From positions 1,674,001 to 1,738,000 of the forward strand of contig NZ_AP026978.1 of NCBI RefSeq assembly GCF_027924405.1: 64,000 nt of DNA, given 5' to 3'. Position 1 is the stretch's first letter. Each line of letters starts with the position of its first letter. Under the pieces are notes generated by a model. That model searched no databases, was not told the origin of the DNA, and worked only from the letters and a program-made list of their open reading frames with translations. The stretch is from Nocardia sputorum (lineage in GTDB: Bacteria > Actinomycetota > Actinomycetes > Mycobacteriales > Mycobacteriaceae). Positions 8,398 to 17,448 of the stretch are shown here, one piece after another. The translations under genes were made by a program, and so were the position numbers.

Positions 8398-8950
8398 CGC
8401 CGCTCGGTCGCGTAACCACCCGGTCACGGCGGGCGAGGAGCGTGGACGGTCCGGCGCGGCTCCGGTTAGCCTGACGTAGCCGATCGTTCGCCAAACGCTC
8501 AGTACGGAGTGTGCCCGTGACCGTCGCCGACCGGAAAGGTGTGGCTGAAAAAGGCTGTGAACAGGCCAGAGCGCGGGGTAACGGCCGGTTTGCGCGAGAA
8601 GTTCGCGATGCTGGACCCTCCCTCGAACTCCGGTTGCCAGCCGGATCGGGAACGTGCCGACTCGCACTCGGCCGCTCGAATACCGCCGCGATGGGCGTGT
8701 CCACCAGGGGCGCACGTCCAGCGCGCATACCGATATGGAGCGCGTTCCCGTGGCCGGTGATCGCCCGGCGCGCGTTCCGGTGGTCCGCACTAGCGTGGTT
8801 CGTCGTGACCACCGCGCAGTCCGGCATCACCCAGTGCACCGGGACATCGCTTCGCGCCAGAAGAGGCCACGCCGTTCGATGCGGGCGGGCCGGCGGCCCA
8901 GGACGCACGTGCGCGGGTACGCGGCGTCTTCCGACCCGAACCGAGGCGGC
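8398..8950. other. 553-bp region without a convincing gene
   Basis: Open frames exist, such as 8511-8954 and the 5' part of 8654-9316. They lack codon-position GC bias and any recognisable protein, and the second merely extends the DUF202 gene. I see no RNA gene or strong repeat here. Confidence 0.5.
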
Positions 8951-9316
8951 GTGACGCTGCCGAATCCGGAAGCCGAATCGGAAGAGGGTGAAGAGGAACT
9001 CGACTACCGCTTCACGCTCGCGAACGAGCGCACGTTCCTGGCCTGGATGCGCACCGCGCTGGGGCTGCTGGCCGGTGGCGTCGCCGTGCACACGCTGGTG
9101 CAGTCGTTCCGGATCGGTGGGTTGCGGCGCGCTATCGCGCTGAGCTGCTTGGTCCTGGCGGCGGTCGTCGCGGTCGGTGCGTACGCGCACTGGCGGCGCG
9201 TCGGGGTGGCCATGCGGCGCGGCGATCCGCTGCCGGAGACGGTGCTGGTGCCGATCCTGTCGGCGGGCATCGCGATCGTTTCCGTGCTGGCGGCCGTGGC
9301 GGTGTTGCTGCGATGA
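8951..9316 (+). CDS. DUF202 (YidH-like) membrane protein
   Basis: A 121-aa membrane protein with an acidic cytoplasmic N-terminus, then the DUF202 signature LANERTFLAWMRTAL at about residue 22 and three predicted transmembrane helices. GTG at 8951 is taken as the start because the signature follows at the normal distance. The frame extends upstream without coding character. It overlaps the following DUF202 gene by 4 bp, so the two are translationally coupled. The function is unknown. Confidence 0.82.
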   Translation: MTLPNPEAESEEGEEELDYRFTLANERTFLAWMRTALGLLAGGVAVHTLVQSFRIGGLRRAIALSCLVLAAVVAVGAYAHWRRVGVAMRRGDPLPETVLVPILSAGIAIVSVLAAVAVLLR

Positions 9317-9621
9317 GCGCGCCACATCTATCCGCGGAACGCACCGCCCTGGCGTGGCGGCGCACCGCCGTGTCGGCGATGGTCGTCGGCACGCTGTTCA
9401 CGCACCAGGCGCTGGGCAGCGGCTGGCGCGCGGCCGCGGTCGCGCCCGTCGGCGCCGCGATCGCGATGGCGGCGCTGGCCGGGGCCTGCTACCTGCGCAA
9501 CCGGAGCCTGCGGCGGGGCCGCTTCGCCCATGGCGATCGCGTCATCGCCGCCACGGCCGCGGCGGTGGTCGTGGTCGCGGTGGCCGCCGCCGCGGGCGGT
9601 TCCCTCGATCCGCTCCCCTGA
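9313..9621 (+). CDS. Second DUF202 membrane protein
   Basis: A 102-aa partner of the preceding gene, with the short DUF202 signature (LSAERTALAWRRTAVSAM) at the N-terminus and three hydrophobic segments. The ATGA overlap shows tight coupling. Paired DUF202 genes (yidH/yidG-like) are common and may form a heteromeric membrane complex; that is inference. Confidence 0.82.
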   Translation: MSAPHLSAERTALAWRRTAVSAMVVGTLFTHQALGSGWRAAAVAPVGAAIAMAALAGACYLRNRSLRRGRFAHGDRVIAATAAAVVVVAVAAAAGGSLDPLP

Positions 9622-9669
9622 ACGGGGGAGCGGCTCAGCAACGTTGGCCGAGACGACAGGAGGACGACC

Positions 9670-11571
9670 ATGAGCACAGCGAGCGAGCCGAGTGACTTCA
9701 TCGTCGCGGAGCATCGGCGGGCGGCCGCCGCACTGCCCTTCGCCGACACGACCGACGCGGCCGATGTCGAGCGCGGTTTCATCGCCGCGCTGGAGCCCGG
9801 CGTGGTCACCTCCGACGACGGAACGGTCGTGTGGGACAACGACTCCTATTCGTTCCTGCGGGAACCCTGCCCGGTCTCGGTCCATCCGAGTCTCTGGCGG
9901 CAATCCGGCCTCGCGGTGCGACAAGGGTTGTTCGAGGTCACCGAAGGCATCTACCAGATCCGCGGTCTCGACATCTCCAATATGACGCTGGTCGAGGGCG
10001 AAACCGGCGTCCTGGTGATCGATCCGCTCATCTCGGCCGAGACCGCGGCGGCCGGTCTCGCGCTCTACCGCGCCCATCGCGGTGACCGCCCGGTGACCGG
10101 CCTGATCTACACCCATTCGCACGCCGACCATTTCGGCGGGGCGTGCGGAGTCACCACCACCGAGGCGGTCGAGGAGGGGCGCTGTCCGGTGCTGGCGCCC
10201 GCCGGATTCCTGGAACACGCGGTGGCCGAGAACGTCTACGCGGGCACGGCGATGGCGCGCCGCGCAGGGTACATGTACGGCGCGGTGCTGCCCCGCGGGC
10301 CGCTGGGCGCGGTGGGTTCCGGGCTCGGGCAGACCACGTCGGTCGGCACGGTCACCTTGATCCCGCCGACCGTCGACATCACCGCGACCGGCCAGGAGGA
10401 GACGATCGACGGCATCCGGATGGTCTTCCAGCTGACACCCGGTACCGAAGCCCCCGCGGAGATGAACTTCTACTTTCCCGACCACCGCGCGCTCTGTATG
10501 GCGGAGAACGCCACCCACACCCTGCACAACGTGCTCACGTTGCGCGGCGCGCTGGTGCGCGACGCCCATATCTGGGCGCGATACCTGACCGAGGCGATCA
10601 ACCTGTTCGCCCGCGATTCCGACGTCGTCTTCGCCTCGCACCATTGGCCCACCTGGGGCACCACTCGGCTGGTGGAATTCCTCTCGCTGCAACGCGACCT
10701 GTACGGATATCTGCACGACCAGACCGTCCGCCTGTTGAACCAGGGGTACGTGGGCGCGGAGATCGCCGAACTGGTCACCCTCCCGCCCGCCATCGAGGAA
10801 GCCTGGCACGCACGCGGCTACTACGGCTCGGTCAGCCACAACGTGAAGGCCATCTACCAGCGATACATGGGTTGGTTCGACGGCAATCCCGCGCACCTCT
10901 GGGAACATCCGCCGGTGGAATCCGCGCGGCGGCACGTCGAATTCATGGGCGGCGCGCAGGAAGTGCTGCGTAAAGCGCGGACTTCTTACGACGCGGGGGA
11001 CTACCGCTGGGTGGCGCAGGTGCTCGACTACGTCATTTTCGCCGACCCCGACAACGACGCCGCGAAAGAGTTGCAGGCCAGTACCTTCGAACAACTCGGC
11101 TACGGCGCGGAGAACGCGACCTGGCGCAATTTCTATCTCAGCGGAGCCTACGAGCTGCGCTACGGCTCGTTCGGCACGCCCACCAAGAGCGATTCGCCGA
11201 CCATGGTGGCGGCTCTGTCCGTCGATCAGATCTTCGACGCCTTGGCGTTGCGCGTCGACGGTCCCAAGGCGTGGAACCACCGGATCGTGACGGACTGGAT
11301 TCTCACCGACCAGGACCGCACGCACCGCCTGGAGCTGCGCAACGGCCGCCTCACCCACTTCGACGTCGCACCGGGCATGAAACTGCCGGAACCGGACGCC
11401 ACCTTCACGCTGGCCAAGAACACCCTGATCCGAGTGTTGCTGGCCGGCGAGGACTTCGGCGTCGCGGCGGCGGCGGGCGACATCGTCATCGAGGGAGATG
11501 TCACCAAGCTCGCCGAATTGGTGGACATCTTCGACGCCCCCGATCCCGATTTCGCGATCGTCACACCCTAG
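9670..11571 (+). CDS. Alkyl/aryl sulfatase, metallo-beta-lactamase fold (SdsA/BDS1-like)
   Basis: A 633-aa class III sulfatase that hydrolyses primary alkyl sulfates such as dodecyl sulfate to alcohol and sulfate using two zinc ions. The MBL motif THSHADHFGG starts at residue 148, with H149, H151, D153 and H154 as metal ligands. The middle helical dimerisation domain and a C-terminal SCP2-like domain (from about residue 515) complete the family layout. Length matches SdsA1. ATG at 9670 has AGGAGG 8 nt upstream. No signal peptide is evident, so it is probably cytoplasmic, unlike Pseudomonas SdsA1. It appears monocistronic. Confidence 0.9.
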   Translation: MSTASEPSDFIVAEHRRAAAALPFADTTDAADVERGFIAALEPGVVTSDDGTVVWDNDSYSFLREPCPVSVHPSLWRQSGLAVRQGLFEVTEGIYQIRGLDISNMTLVEGETGVLVIDPLISAETAAAGLALYRAHRGDRPVTGLIYTHSHADHFGGACGVTTTEAVEEGRCPVLAPAGFLEHAVAENVYAGTAMARRAGYMYGAVLPRGPLGAVGSGLGQTTSVGTVTLIPPTVDITATGQEETIDGIRMVFQLTPGTEAPAEMNFYFPDHRALCMAENATHTLHNVLTLRGALVRDAHIWARYLTEAINLFARDSDVVFASHHWPTWGTTRLVEFLSLQRDLYGYLHDQTVRLLNQGYVGAEIAELVTLPPAIEEAWHARGYYGSVSHNVKAIYQRYMGWFDGNPAHLWEHPPVESARRHVEFMGGAQEVLRKARTSYDAGDYRWVAQVLDYVIFADPDNDAAKELQASTFEQLGYGAENATWRNFYLSGAYELRYGSFGTPTKSDSPTMVAALSVDQIFDALALRVDGPKAWNHRIVTDWILTDQDRTHRLELRNGRLTHFDVAPGMKLPEPDATFTLAKNTLIRVLLAGEDFGVAAAAGDIVIEGDVTKLAELVDIFDAPDPDFAIVTP

Positions 11572-11583
11572 TTCGCGCCTTGA

Positions 11584-12105
11584 TCATCGAGCCTCCCGGC
11601 CGAAGAAGTAGCCGACAACGATCCCGGCGAGGCCCGACACGGGCGCCAGGTATTGCGTAAGTTCTTGGGCGGGCAGACCTTTGATGATGCCGAAGAGGAC
11701 ACCGGCGACCGTGCCCGCCACGAGCGCGGCGGCGAGCCCTGCGCGGTAGCGAGCCTCCAGGATCTTGTTCTTCGCCTCCGCTTCTTCCTTGATCAGCTCG
11801 GTGCGTCGCGACTCCGCCTGTAGCTCATGGTCCCGCCGCGCCCGATCGACGGCTTCCGTGTCGGCATATGCTGATGCCTGGTATTCGCGTTTCGCCGTGA
11901 TGTAGGCCATCATTTGATCGAATGACAGGGCTTCGACGCCCATCAGTCGGGAAGAATCGATGATCTCCTGGATTTCGGCGCGGTTGTCGAGCGCCTCGCC
12001 GTAAATGGGCGAGGGGGGGTCACTTTCCACAGGAAGATCCGGGAGACTTTCGGCCGTCTCGGGTTCGCCGGTCACCGTAACAGTATCGCCTGCGTCCCGG
12101 CCCAC
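11584..12105 (-). CDS. Membrane-anchored coiled-coil protein, unknown
   Basis: A 173-aa protein: an acidic N-terminus (1-40), a charged helical segment rich in Glu/Arg/Lys (about 75-120) that looks like a coiled coil, then two hydrophobic helices with small residues (GLAAALVAGTVAGVLFG and GLAGIVVGYFFG) and a short basic tail. This resembles small phage- or plasmid-associated membrane proteins, but no family is recognised. It lies between the sulfatase and the DUF1990 gene and has a somewhat lower GC than its neighbours. Confidence 0.65.
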   Translation of the reverse strand: MGRDAGDTVTVTGEPETAESLPDLPVESDPPSPIYGEALDNRAEIQEIIDSSRLMGVEALSFDQMMAYITAKREYQASAYADTEAVDRARRDHELQAESRRTELIKEEAEAKNKILEARYRAGLAAALVAGTVAGVLFGIIKGLPAQELTQYLAPVSGLAGIVVGYFFGREAR

Positions 12106-12154
12106 TGCCGGTGGTCGGAAATTTTGGCTGTGAACCGATTCGTCGGCACTGTGC

Positions 12155-12667
12155 TCAATCGGACGTCGGCAACGTCGCGAGGTATCGGCCCGCGACGAAA
12201 CGCTGGATCAGCCGCACCGCGGGTCCGCCGAGCCGGGTGTACCAGGTGGCGGGGCGGGAGAACGCGACGATCAGCCCGTACACCGTGTCGTCAGCGCGGT
12301 CGTACTCCACGGCGAACAATTCCTCGCCTGACGCCGGGTGGCCGGGCAAGGTTCCGTAGGCGAAACCCCGCCGGTCGGGTTCATCGAGGACGTACACCAC
12401 GCGACACGGGGCGGTGATCCCCAACGGACCGAATCCGAGCCGCACGGTGATTGCCGTGCCGGGTTCGGCCGTCGGCGTATCGGCGGACCGGAAGATCCCG
12501 GTGCCCTTTTGCACGCGGTAGCTCAGAATCTCCGCACCCGCGCGTTCGAACAGCGCGCGTCCCCGGCCGAGACGTCGCCGCACCCGCAACCCGTGATAGC
12601 CCTCCGGCAGCACGCCTCGGGTCGCACCGACTTCGGAATACGTGAACGACGACAACCCATCCGCCAT
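12155..12667 (-). CDS. DUF1990 family protein
   Basis: A 170-aa cytoplasmic protein of the DUF1990 family (function unknown; some are annotated with a START-like fold). The family pattern is visible: an N-terminal Tyr-Gly stretch with an early Arg-Val-Arg segment, the G-x-G-x-x-x-F...A region, and VVYVLDEPDRRGFAYGTLPGHP, then EELFAVEYDRADDTVYG. ATG at 12667 gives the family length; the longer frame to 12790 has no support. It shares orientation with the M23 gene upstream. Confidence 0.8.
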   Translation of the reverse strand: MADGLSSFTYSEVGATRGVLPEGYHGLRVRRRLGRGRALFERAGAEILSYRVQKGTGIFRSADTPTAEPGTAITVRLGFGPLGITAPCRVVYVLDEPDRRGFAYGTLPGHPASGEELFAVEYDRADDTVYGLIVAFSRPATWYTRLGGPAVRLIQRFVAGRYLATLPTSD

Positions 12668-12790
12668 GCCCCGATCTTCGCCCCTCCGAGCCCGGTCCCG
12701 CCACCGCGGATCGCCGACACGCCGGTCCTGATTGTCCGGCTGCTCCGAAGACCTGAGCCGACCCGTGAACGAAGCCGCGGATCGCCACAT

Positions 12791-13309
12791 TCAGGGGCGC
12801 ACCGGTTTGAGCCGCAGGGGAGTGAGGCGCAGCAGCCCGAGCGGGTCCAGATACTCACGGTTGCGGCGGCGACCGCCGTCTACGCGGGCACCCCAGTGCA
12901 GACATGTCGTCGCGCATCCAGGGTGCCCGGACTCCAGCGTGCCGATCCGGGTGCCGCGTCCGACCCGCCTTCCCACGGGAATCTCGGCGCGTACGGGCTC
13001 ATAGGTCGTACGCAGCCCGCCCGGGTGCTCGATGGACACGACCGGCTTATCGGCCACCGTTCCGGCGAACACGACGATCCCTGCCCCGGCCGCGAGCACC
13101 GCTTGCCCCTCGGCGCCGGCCAGATCGACCCCGCGATGTCCAGGCAGCCAGTTCTGCGCGGGTTTGTCGAAGTGCCGTAGCACCGCCGGGCGCGGTTGCA
13201 GCGGCCAGCCGAACCGACCGTCGGGTCCGGCTGTCGCGGTCGGCGTCGTCGCGACGATCGCGGTGACACCGAGAGCCAGCGCCGAGAAAAGACGCCGACC
13301 ACGTCGCAT
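12791..13309 (-). CDS. Exported M23-family (LytM-like) protein with altered zinc site
   Basis: A 172-aa secreted protein with a signal peptide (cleavage after ATA near residue 27) and a Peptidase_M23 domain. HRGVD supplies H58 and D62 of the zinc site. At the usual HxH position the sequence is CLHWG, so the first His is replaced by Cys. The same substitution is, as I recall, typical of the mycobacterial protein next to rpsB, suggesting a scaffold or altered metal chemistry. Its position beside rpsB is conserved. ATG at 13327 is an alternative start. It probably acts on or binds peptidoglycan. Confidence 0.82.
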   Translation of the reverse strand: MRRGRRLFSALALGVTAIVATTPTATAGPDGRFGWPLQPRPAVLRHFDKPAQNWLPGHRGVDLAGAEGQAVLAAGAGIVVFAGTVADKPVVSIEHPGGLRTTYEPVRAEIPVGRRVGRGTRIGTLESGHPGCATTCLHWGARVDGGRRRNREYLDPLGLLRLTPLRLKPVRP

Positions 13310-13349
13310 GGCATTCGGACCGAGCATTCGTGCCTGGTCGGCAGGCCGA

Positions 13350-13625
13350 CTACGACCCGCAGAGCGGTACGGGAGGTGCGCACAGGTCGCCACCCGAGGT
13401 GGAAGGCGTCTCGTCATCGCCACCTGTATCGAGGCCGGATTGCCGGAACGGAAGCGGCGTGCGGCGCAGCAAACCGGACAGAGACGGCAGGCAGGCCGAT
13501 CCCGTGCACGCCCCGGGCACGGGTCGCGGGGCAGGCGTCCGGGCTGCGCTCGGCGACGCGGTCACGACGCCGAGCACGAAGAAGAGCGGAACGAGGAAAG
13601 TGGTCGCGGTGGAGATCGGTTTCAT
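13350..13625 (-). CDS. Small secreted Cys-containing protein, unknown
   Basis: A 91-aa protein starting MKPISTATTFLVPLFF with a hydrophobic export signal, then a Pro/Ser/Thr-rich mature part with two cysteine pairs (ACTGSAC and DLCAPPVPLC). GGAG lies 6 nt before the ATG, supporting translation. The gene ends about 40 bp before the M23 gene on the same strand, so they may be co-transcribed. No family is recognised. Confidence 0.55.
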   Translation of the reverse strand: MKPISTATTFLVPLFFVLGVVTASPSAARTPAPRPVPGACTGSACLPSLSGLLRRTPLPFRQSGLDTGGDDETPSTSGGDLCAPPVPLCGS

Positions 13626-14005
13626 GGCTCCAGCCTTCCGCGATTCCGGCGTCGCCGAGGGCTCGATCCGCGGAATGGGGATAACTCACCCGCCTGTGAA
13701 AAGCTGCTGTTCCCCCTGGTCAAAGCCTTCGGCTCGGACCGATTTAGATCTGTGTGCCGGAAGGCCGTAAACTGATCGAGCGGTCCGTGCCTGCATGGAC
13801 CGACTTCGCGCGCCACCCGTGCTTGTTCATAGCGGCGCTGTTCGAATCGGACTCGAGATATCTGGGTTCGCGGCAGCGTGTTCGGAACAGGGAATCGCCG
13901 GCTGGTCCCCACCTACGTGGTCGGGTCCGACGATTCGGCGGCGCCAGGGCAGCGGATCACCGATTCGCTGCGTCAACCGGCAAACGAAAGAGAGATACGG
14001 GAGCT
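13626..14005 (+). promoter_or_regulatory. 380-bp non-coding leader region of rpsB
   Basis: No supported gene lies here. It must contain the divergent promoters for rpsB-tsf and for the small secreted protein gene. Upstream in-frame extension of rpsB is possible but lacks ribosomal-protein similarity. A structured S2 autoregulatory leader, as known in other bacteria, would lie here, but I cannot recognise one by eye. Confidence 0.5.
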
Positions 14006-14818
14006 ATGGCTGTCGTAACCATGAAGCAGCTGCTCGACAGCGGCGCGCACTTCGGACACCAGACCCGGCGCTGGAACCCGAAGATGAAGCGGTTCATCTT
14101 CACCGACCGCAACGGCATCTACATCATCGACCTGCAGCAGACGCTGACCTACATCGACAAGGCCTACGAGTTCGTCAAGGAGACCGTCGCCCACGGTGGC
14201 ACCGTCCTCTTCGTCGGCACCAAGAAGCAGGCGCAGGAGTCGATCGCGGCCGAGGCGACTCGCGTCGGGATGCCCTACGTCAACCAGCGCTGGCTGGGTG
14301 GCATGCTCACCAACTTCTCCACCGTGCACAAGCGTCTGCAGCGCCTCAAGGAGCTCGAGGCCATGGAGCAGACCGGTGGTTTCGAGGGTCGCACCAAGAA
14401 GGAAATCCTCATGCTGACGCGTGAGATGAACAAGCTGGAGCGCACCCTCGGCGGTATCCGCGACATGCAGAAGGTGCCTTCGGCCATCTGGGTCGTCGAC
14501 ACCAACAAGGAGCACATCGCCGTCGGCGAGGCGCGCAAGCTGAACATCCCGGTCATCGCGATCCTGGACACCAACTGCGACCCCGACCTGGTCGACTACC
14601 CGATCCCGGGCAACGACGACGCGATCCGCTCCGCCGCCCTGCTGACCAAGGTCGTCGCCTCCGCGGTGGCCGAGGGTGTGCAGGCGCGCGCAGGCGTGGC
14701 CTCGGGTGACGAGAAGCCGGAGGCGGGCGCGGGCGAGCCGCTGGCCGAGTGGGAGCAGGAGCTGCTCGCGCAGGCCGCCCCTGGCGCCGAGGCCGCCGAG
14801 ACCTCTGCCGAGGCCTGA
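14006..14818 (+). CDS. rpsB: 30S ribosomal protein S2
   Basis: A 270-aa component of the small ribosomal subunit. The start [27 protein letters not shown] is the canonical S2 N-terminus, and the [10 protein letters not shown] and [24 protein letters not shown] motifs are intact. The C-terminus carries an acidic Ala/Glu-rich tail from about residue 232, as in other actinobacteria. ATG at 14006 follows GGGAG by 4 nt. tsf follows after 163 bp, the conserved rpsB-tsf pair. Confidence 0.98.
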   Translation: MAVVTMKQLLDSGAHFGHQTRRWNPKMKRFIFTDRNGIYIIDLQQTLTYIDKAYEFVKETVAHGGTVLFVGTKKQAQESIAAEATRVGMPYVNQRWLGGMLTNFSTVHKRLQRLKELEAMEQTGGFEGRTKKEILMLTREMNKLERTLGGIRDMQKVPSAIWVVDTNKEHIAVGEARKLNIPVIAILDTNCDPDLVDYPIPGNDDAIRSAALLTKVVASAVAEGVQARAGVASGDEKPEAGAGEPLAEWEQELLAQAAPGAEAAETSAEA

Positions 14819-14981
14819 GACCCGTCACCACCGCGGCGTGAGCGACGCTCCCGGAGGCACCAGCCCGCGTAGGGGCCCGCGAACGCCGCGGATGGGCACA
14901 GTTTCGCCGGCGTTCACGGGCGAGTGTCATCGTGAGCGCCGCTGCCACCACCCACACTTCTCCGAAGGAGGCTCGCCGAGA

Positions 14982-15806
14982 ATGGCGAACTACACCGCTG
15001 CCGATGTGAAGCGGCTCCGGGAGCTGACCGGCTCCGGGATGATGGACTGCAAGAACGCGCTGGCCGAGACCGACGGTGACTTCGACAAGGCCGTCGAACT
15101 GCTGCGCATCAAGGGCGCGAAGGACGTCGGCAAGCGTGCCGAGCGGACCACCGCCGAAGGCCTGGTCGCCGCCAAGGACGGCGTCATGGTCGAGATCAAC
15201 TCCGAGACCGACTTCGTCGCGAAGAACGCGGAGTTCCAGCAGCTGGCCGAGCAGGTCGTCGCCGCGGCGGCGGCCGCCAAGCCGGGCGACCTGGAGACGC
15301 TGAAGGCGCTGGACCTGGGCGGCAAGACCGTCGACGAGGCGGTGCAGGCGCTCGCCGCGAAGATCGGCGAGAAGCTCGAGCTGCGCCGCGTCATCTCGCT
15401 GAACGGCCCGGTCGCCACCTACCTGCACAAGCGTGCCTCCGACCTGCCGCCCGCCGTCGGCGTGCTGGTCGAGTACACCGGTGAGGGCGACGCCGCGGCC
15501 GAGGCCGCTCGCGCCGCCGCCATGCAGGTCGCCGCACTCAAGGCCAAGTACGTGACCCGCGACGAGGTTCCGGCCGACATCGTGGAGAACGAGCGCCGCA
15601 TCGCCGAGCAGACCGCTCGCGAGGAGGGCAAGCCCGAGGCCGCGCTGCCGAAGATCACCGAGGGCCGGGTCAACGGCTTCTTCAAGGACGTCGTGCTGCT
15701 CGAGCAGCCGTCGGTCACCGATTCGAAGAAGACCGTCAAGGCGCTGCTGGACGAGGCCGGTGTCACCGTCACCCGCTTCGCCCGCTTCGAGGTCGGCGCG
15801 AACTGA
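14982..15806 (+). CDS. tsf: Elongation factor Ts
   Basis: A 274-aa guanine nucleotide exchange factor that regenerates EF-Tu-GTP. The N-terminal UBA-like domain begins [19 protein letters not shown], with the signature GMMDCKNAL, followed by the two core repeats that contact EF-Tu (ETDFVAKN at about residues 73-80). GAAGGAGG lies 10 nt upstream of ATG 14982. A strong hairpin follows the gene. Confidence 0.98.
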   Translation: MANYTAADVKRLRELTGSGMMDCKNALAETDGDFDKAVELLRIKGAKDVGKRAERTTAEGLVAAKDGVMVEINSETDFVAKNAEFQQLAEQVVAAAAAAKPGDLETLKALDLGGKTVDEAVQALAAKIGEKLELRRVISLNGPVATYLHKRASDLPPAVGVLVEYTGEGDAAAEAARAAAMQVAALKAKYVTRDEVPADIVENERRIAEQTAREEGKPEAALPKITEGRVNGFFKDVVLLEQPSVTDSKKTVKALLDEAGVTVTRFARFEVGAN

Positions 15807-15830
15807 GTCTCGCCGCACCCCCAGCGTGCA

Positions 15831-15871
15831 GGCCCCCCGCCGACCGAACGAACGCCGGTTGACGGGGGGCC
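15831..15871 (+). terminator. Terminator after tsf
   Basis: Arms GGCCCCCCGCCGACCG and CGGTTGACGGGGGGCC pair at 14 of 16 positions around a 9-nt loop, 24 bp after the tsf stop, and are followed by TT. This separates rpsB-tsf from pyrH-frr. Confidence 0.85.
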
Positions 15872-16001
15872 TTCTGCTGCCGCTCCAACCTGATAAGGCA
15901 GGATGGATGCCGCTCTGCCTTGCTCTACGTCACAGGCGCTCGCGATGAGCGACGAATCGCCGGAAGAACGACAATCCCTCGCCGAAGGAGACTGGAGACC
16001 C

Positions 16002-16730
16002 ATGACGGACCCGGGGACCGATCGCCCAGGATATCGCCGGGTACTGCTGAAACTCGGCGGGGAGATGTTCGGCGGCGGGAAGGTCGGGCTGGACCCGGAT
16101 GTCGTGCAGACGGTGGCCGAGCAGATCGCCGAGGTGGTCGCCAGCGGCGTCCAGGTGGCCGTGGTGATCGGCGGCGGGAACTTCTTCCGCGGGGCCGAAC
16201 TCGAGGAGCGCGGCATGGAACGCGCCCGCTCGGACTACATGGGCATGCTCGGCACCGTTATGAACAGCCTTGCGCTGCAAGACTTCCTGCAGCAGCAGGG
16301 CGTGGACACCCGGGTGCAGACCGCGATCACCATGGGCCAGGTCGCCGAGCCCTACCTCCCGCTGCGTGCCAAGCGGCACCTGGAGAAGGGCCGTGTGGTC
16401 ATCTTCGGTGCGGGCATGGGCATGCCGTACTTCTCCACCGACACCACCGCCGCCCAGCGCGCGCTGGAGATCGGCGCGGACGTGGTGTTGATGGCCAAGG
16501 CGGTCGACGGGGTCTTCACCGCGGACCCGCGCGTCGACGAGACCGCGACCATGTACTCCGAGATCACGCACAAAGAGGTCATCGAGCGCGACCTCAAGGT
16601 CGCGGACGCGACCGCCTTCAGCTTGTGCATGGACAACCAGATGCCGATTCTGGTGTTCAATTTGTTGACCAAGGGCAATATCGCCCGCGCGGTCGCCGGT
16701 GAGAAGATCGGCACACTGGTTCGGTCCTGA
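16002..16730 (+). CDS. pyrH: Uridylate kinase
   Basis: A 242-aa UMP kinase that phosphorylates UMP to UDP in pyrimidine nucleotide synthesis; hexameric and cytoplasmic in other bacteria. The amino-acid-kinase fold motifs are [10 protein letters not shown] near residue 16, [10 protein letters not shown] near 52 and [10 protein letters not shown] near the C-terminus. ATG at 16002 is chosen because GGAG lies 7 nt upstream and MTDPG gives the family length. An in-frame ATG at 15945 would add 19 residues without similarity. frr follows after 49 bp. Confidence 0.97.
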   Translation: MTDPGTDRPGYRRVLLKLGGEMFGGGKVGLDPDVVQTVAEQIAEVVASGVQVAVVIGGGNFFRGAELEERGMERARSDYMGMLGTVMNSLALQDFLQQQGVDTRVQTAITMGQVAEPYLPLRAKRHLEKGRVVIFGAGMGMPYFSTDTTAAQRALEIGADVVLMAKAVDGVFTADPRVDETATMYSEITHKEVIERDLKVADATAFSLCMDNQMPILVFNLLTKGNIARAVAGEKIGTLVRS

Positions 16731-16779
16731 TACCCGCGACCGCGGATCATGACATGACGACGCTGTGGAGGAAACGGTC

Positions 16780-17337
16780 GTGATTGAAGAAGCGCTCTTC
16801 GACGCCGAGGAGAAGATGGAGAAGGCCGTCTCGGTGGCGAAGGACGATCTCGGAACCATTCGTACCGGTCGCGCCAACCCGGGCATGTTCTCCCGGGTCG
16901 TGGTCGACTACTACGGGTCGCCCACCCCGATCACCCAGATGTCCAGCATCACGGTGCCGGAGCCGCGCATGGTCGTGATCAAGCCCTACGAGGCGGGCCA
17001 GCTCGGGGCGATCGAGACCGCGATCCGCAACTCGGATCTCGGTGTCAACCCCACGAACAACGGGGACATCATCCGGATCAGCGTGCCGCAGCTGACCGAG
17101 GAGCGCCGCCGCGAGCTCGCCAAGCAGGCGAAGGGCAAAGGCGAGGACGCCAAGGTCGCGATCCGCAATGTCCGTCGCAAGGCGATGGACGAACTGTCGC
17201 GCATCCAGAAAGATGGCGAGGCAGGCGAGGACGAGGTCGGGCGCGCCGAGAAGGAGCTCGACAAGACCACCGCCAAGTATGTCGGCCAGATCGATGAGCT
17301 GGTCAAGCACAAGGAAGCCGAACTGCTCGAGGTCTGA
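16780..17337 (+). CDS. frr: Ribosome recycling factor
   Basis: A 185-aa factor that splits post-termination ribosomes with EF-G. The start [16 protein letters not shown], the [10 protein letters not shown] motif (residues 29-38) and the C-terminal [16 protein letters not shown] helix are canonical. GTG at 16780 follows GGAGGAAA by 6 nt and gives the standard 185-residue length; the GTG at 16765 would be atypical. It is co-oriented with pyrH and cdsA. Confidence 0.97.
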   Translation: MIEEALFDAEEKMEKAVSVAKDDLGTIRTGRANPGMFSRVVVDYYGSPTPITQMSSITVPEPRMVVIKPYEAGQLGAIETAIRNSDLGVNPTNNGDIIRISVPQLTEERRRELAKQAKGKGEDAKVAIRNVRRKAMDELSRIQKDGEAGEDEVGRAEKELDKTTAKYVGQIDELVKHKEAELLEV

Positions 17338-17448
17338 CGCGGATCGGCCGGTAGGCGTGGCGGGGGCCCGGAGGAGGCCCCGCGTCACCGCGAGTGCCGC
17401 CGAGCCAGCGCAAGGCCCGCCCGGGCGGGGGACGAACGGAACGACGAG

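Noticed and set aside
8511..8954. Possible 147-aa gene between the ADC-like and DUF202 genes
   Set aside because: Third-position GC is not elevated, no similarity is visible and the start has no convincing Shine-Dalgarno sequence.
9328..11358. A 676-codon minus-strand frame opposite the alkylsulfatase
   Set aside because: Antisense artefact of GC3 bias; the plus strand has the full sulfatase motif set.
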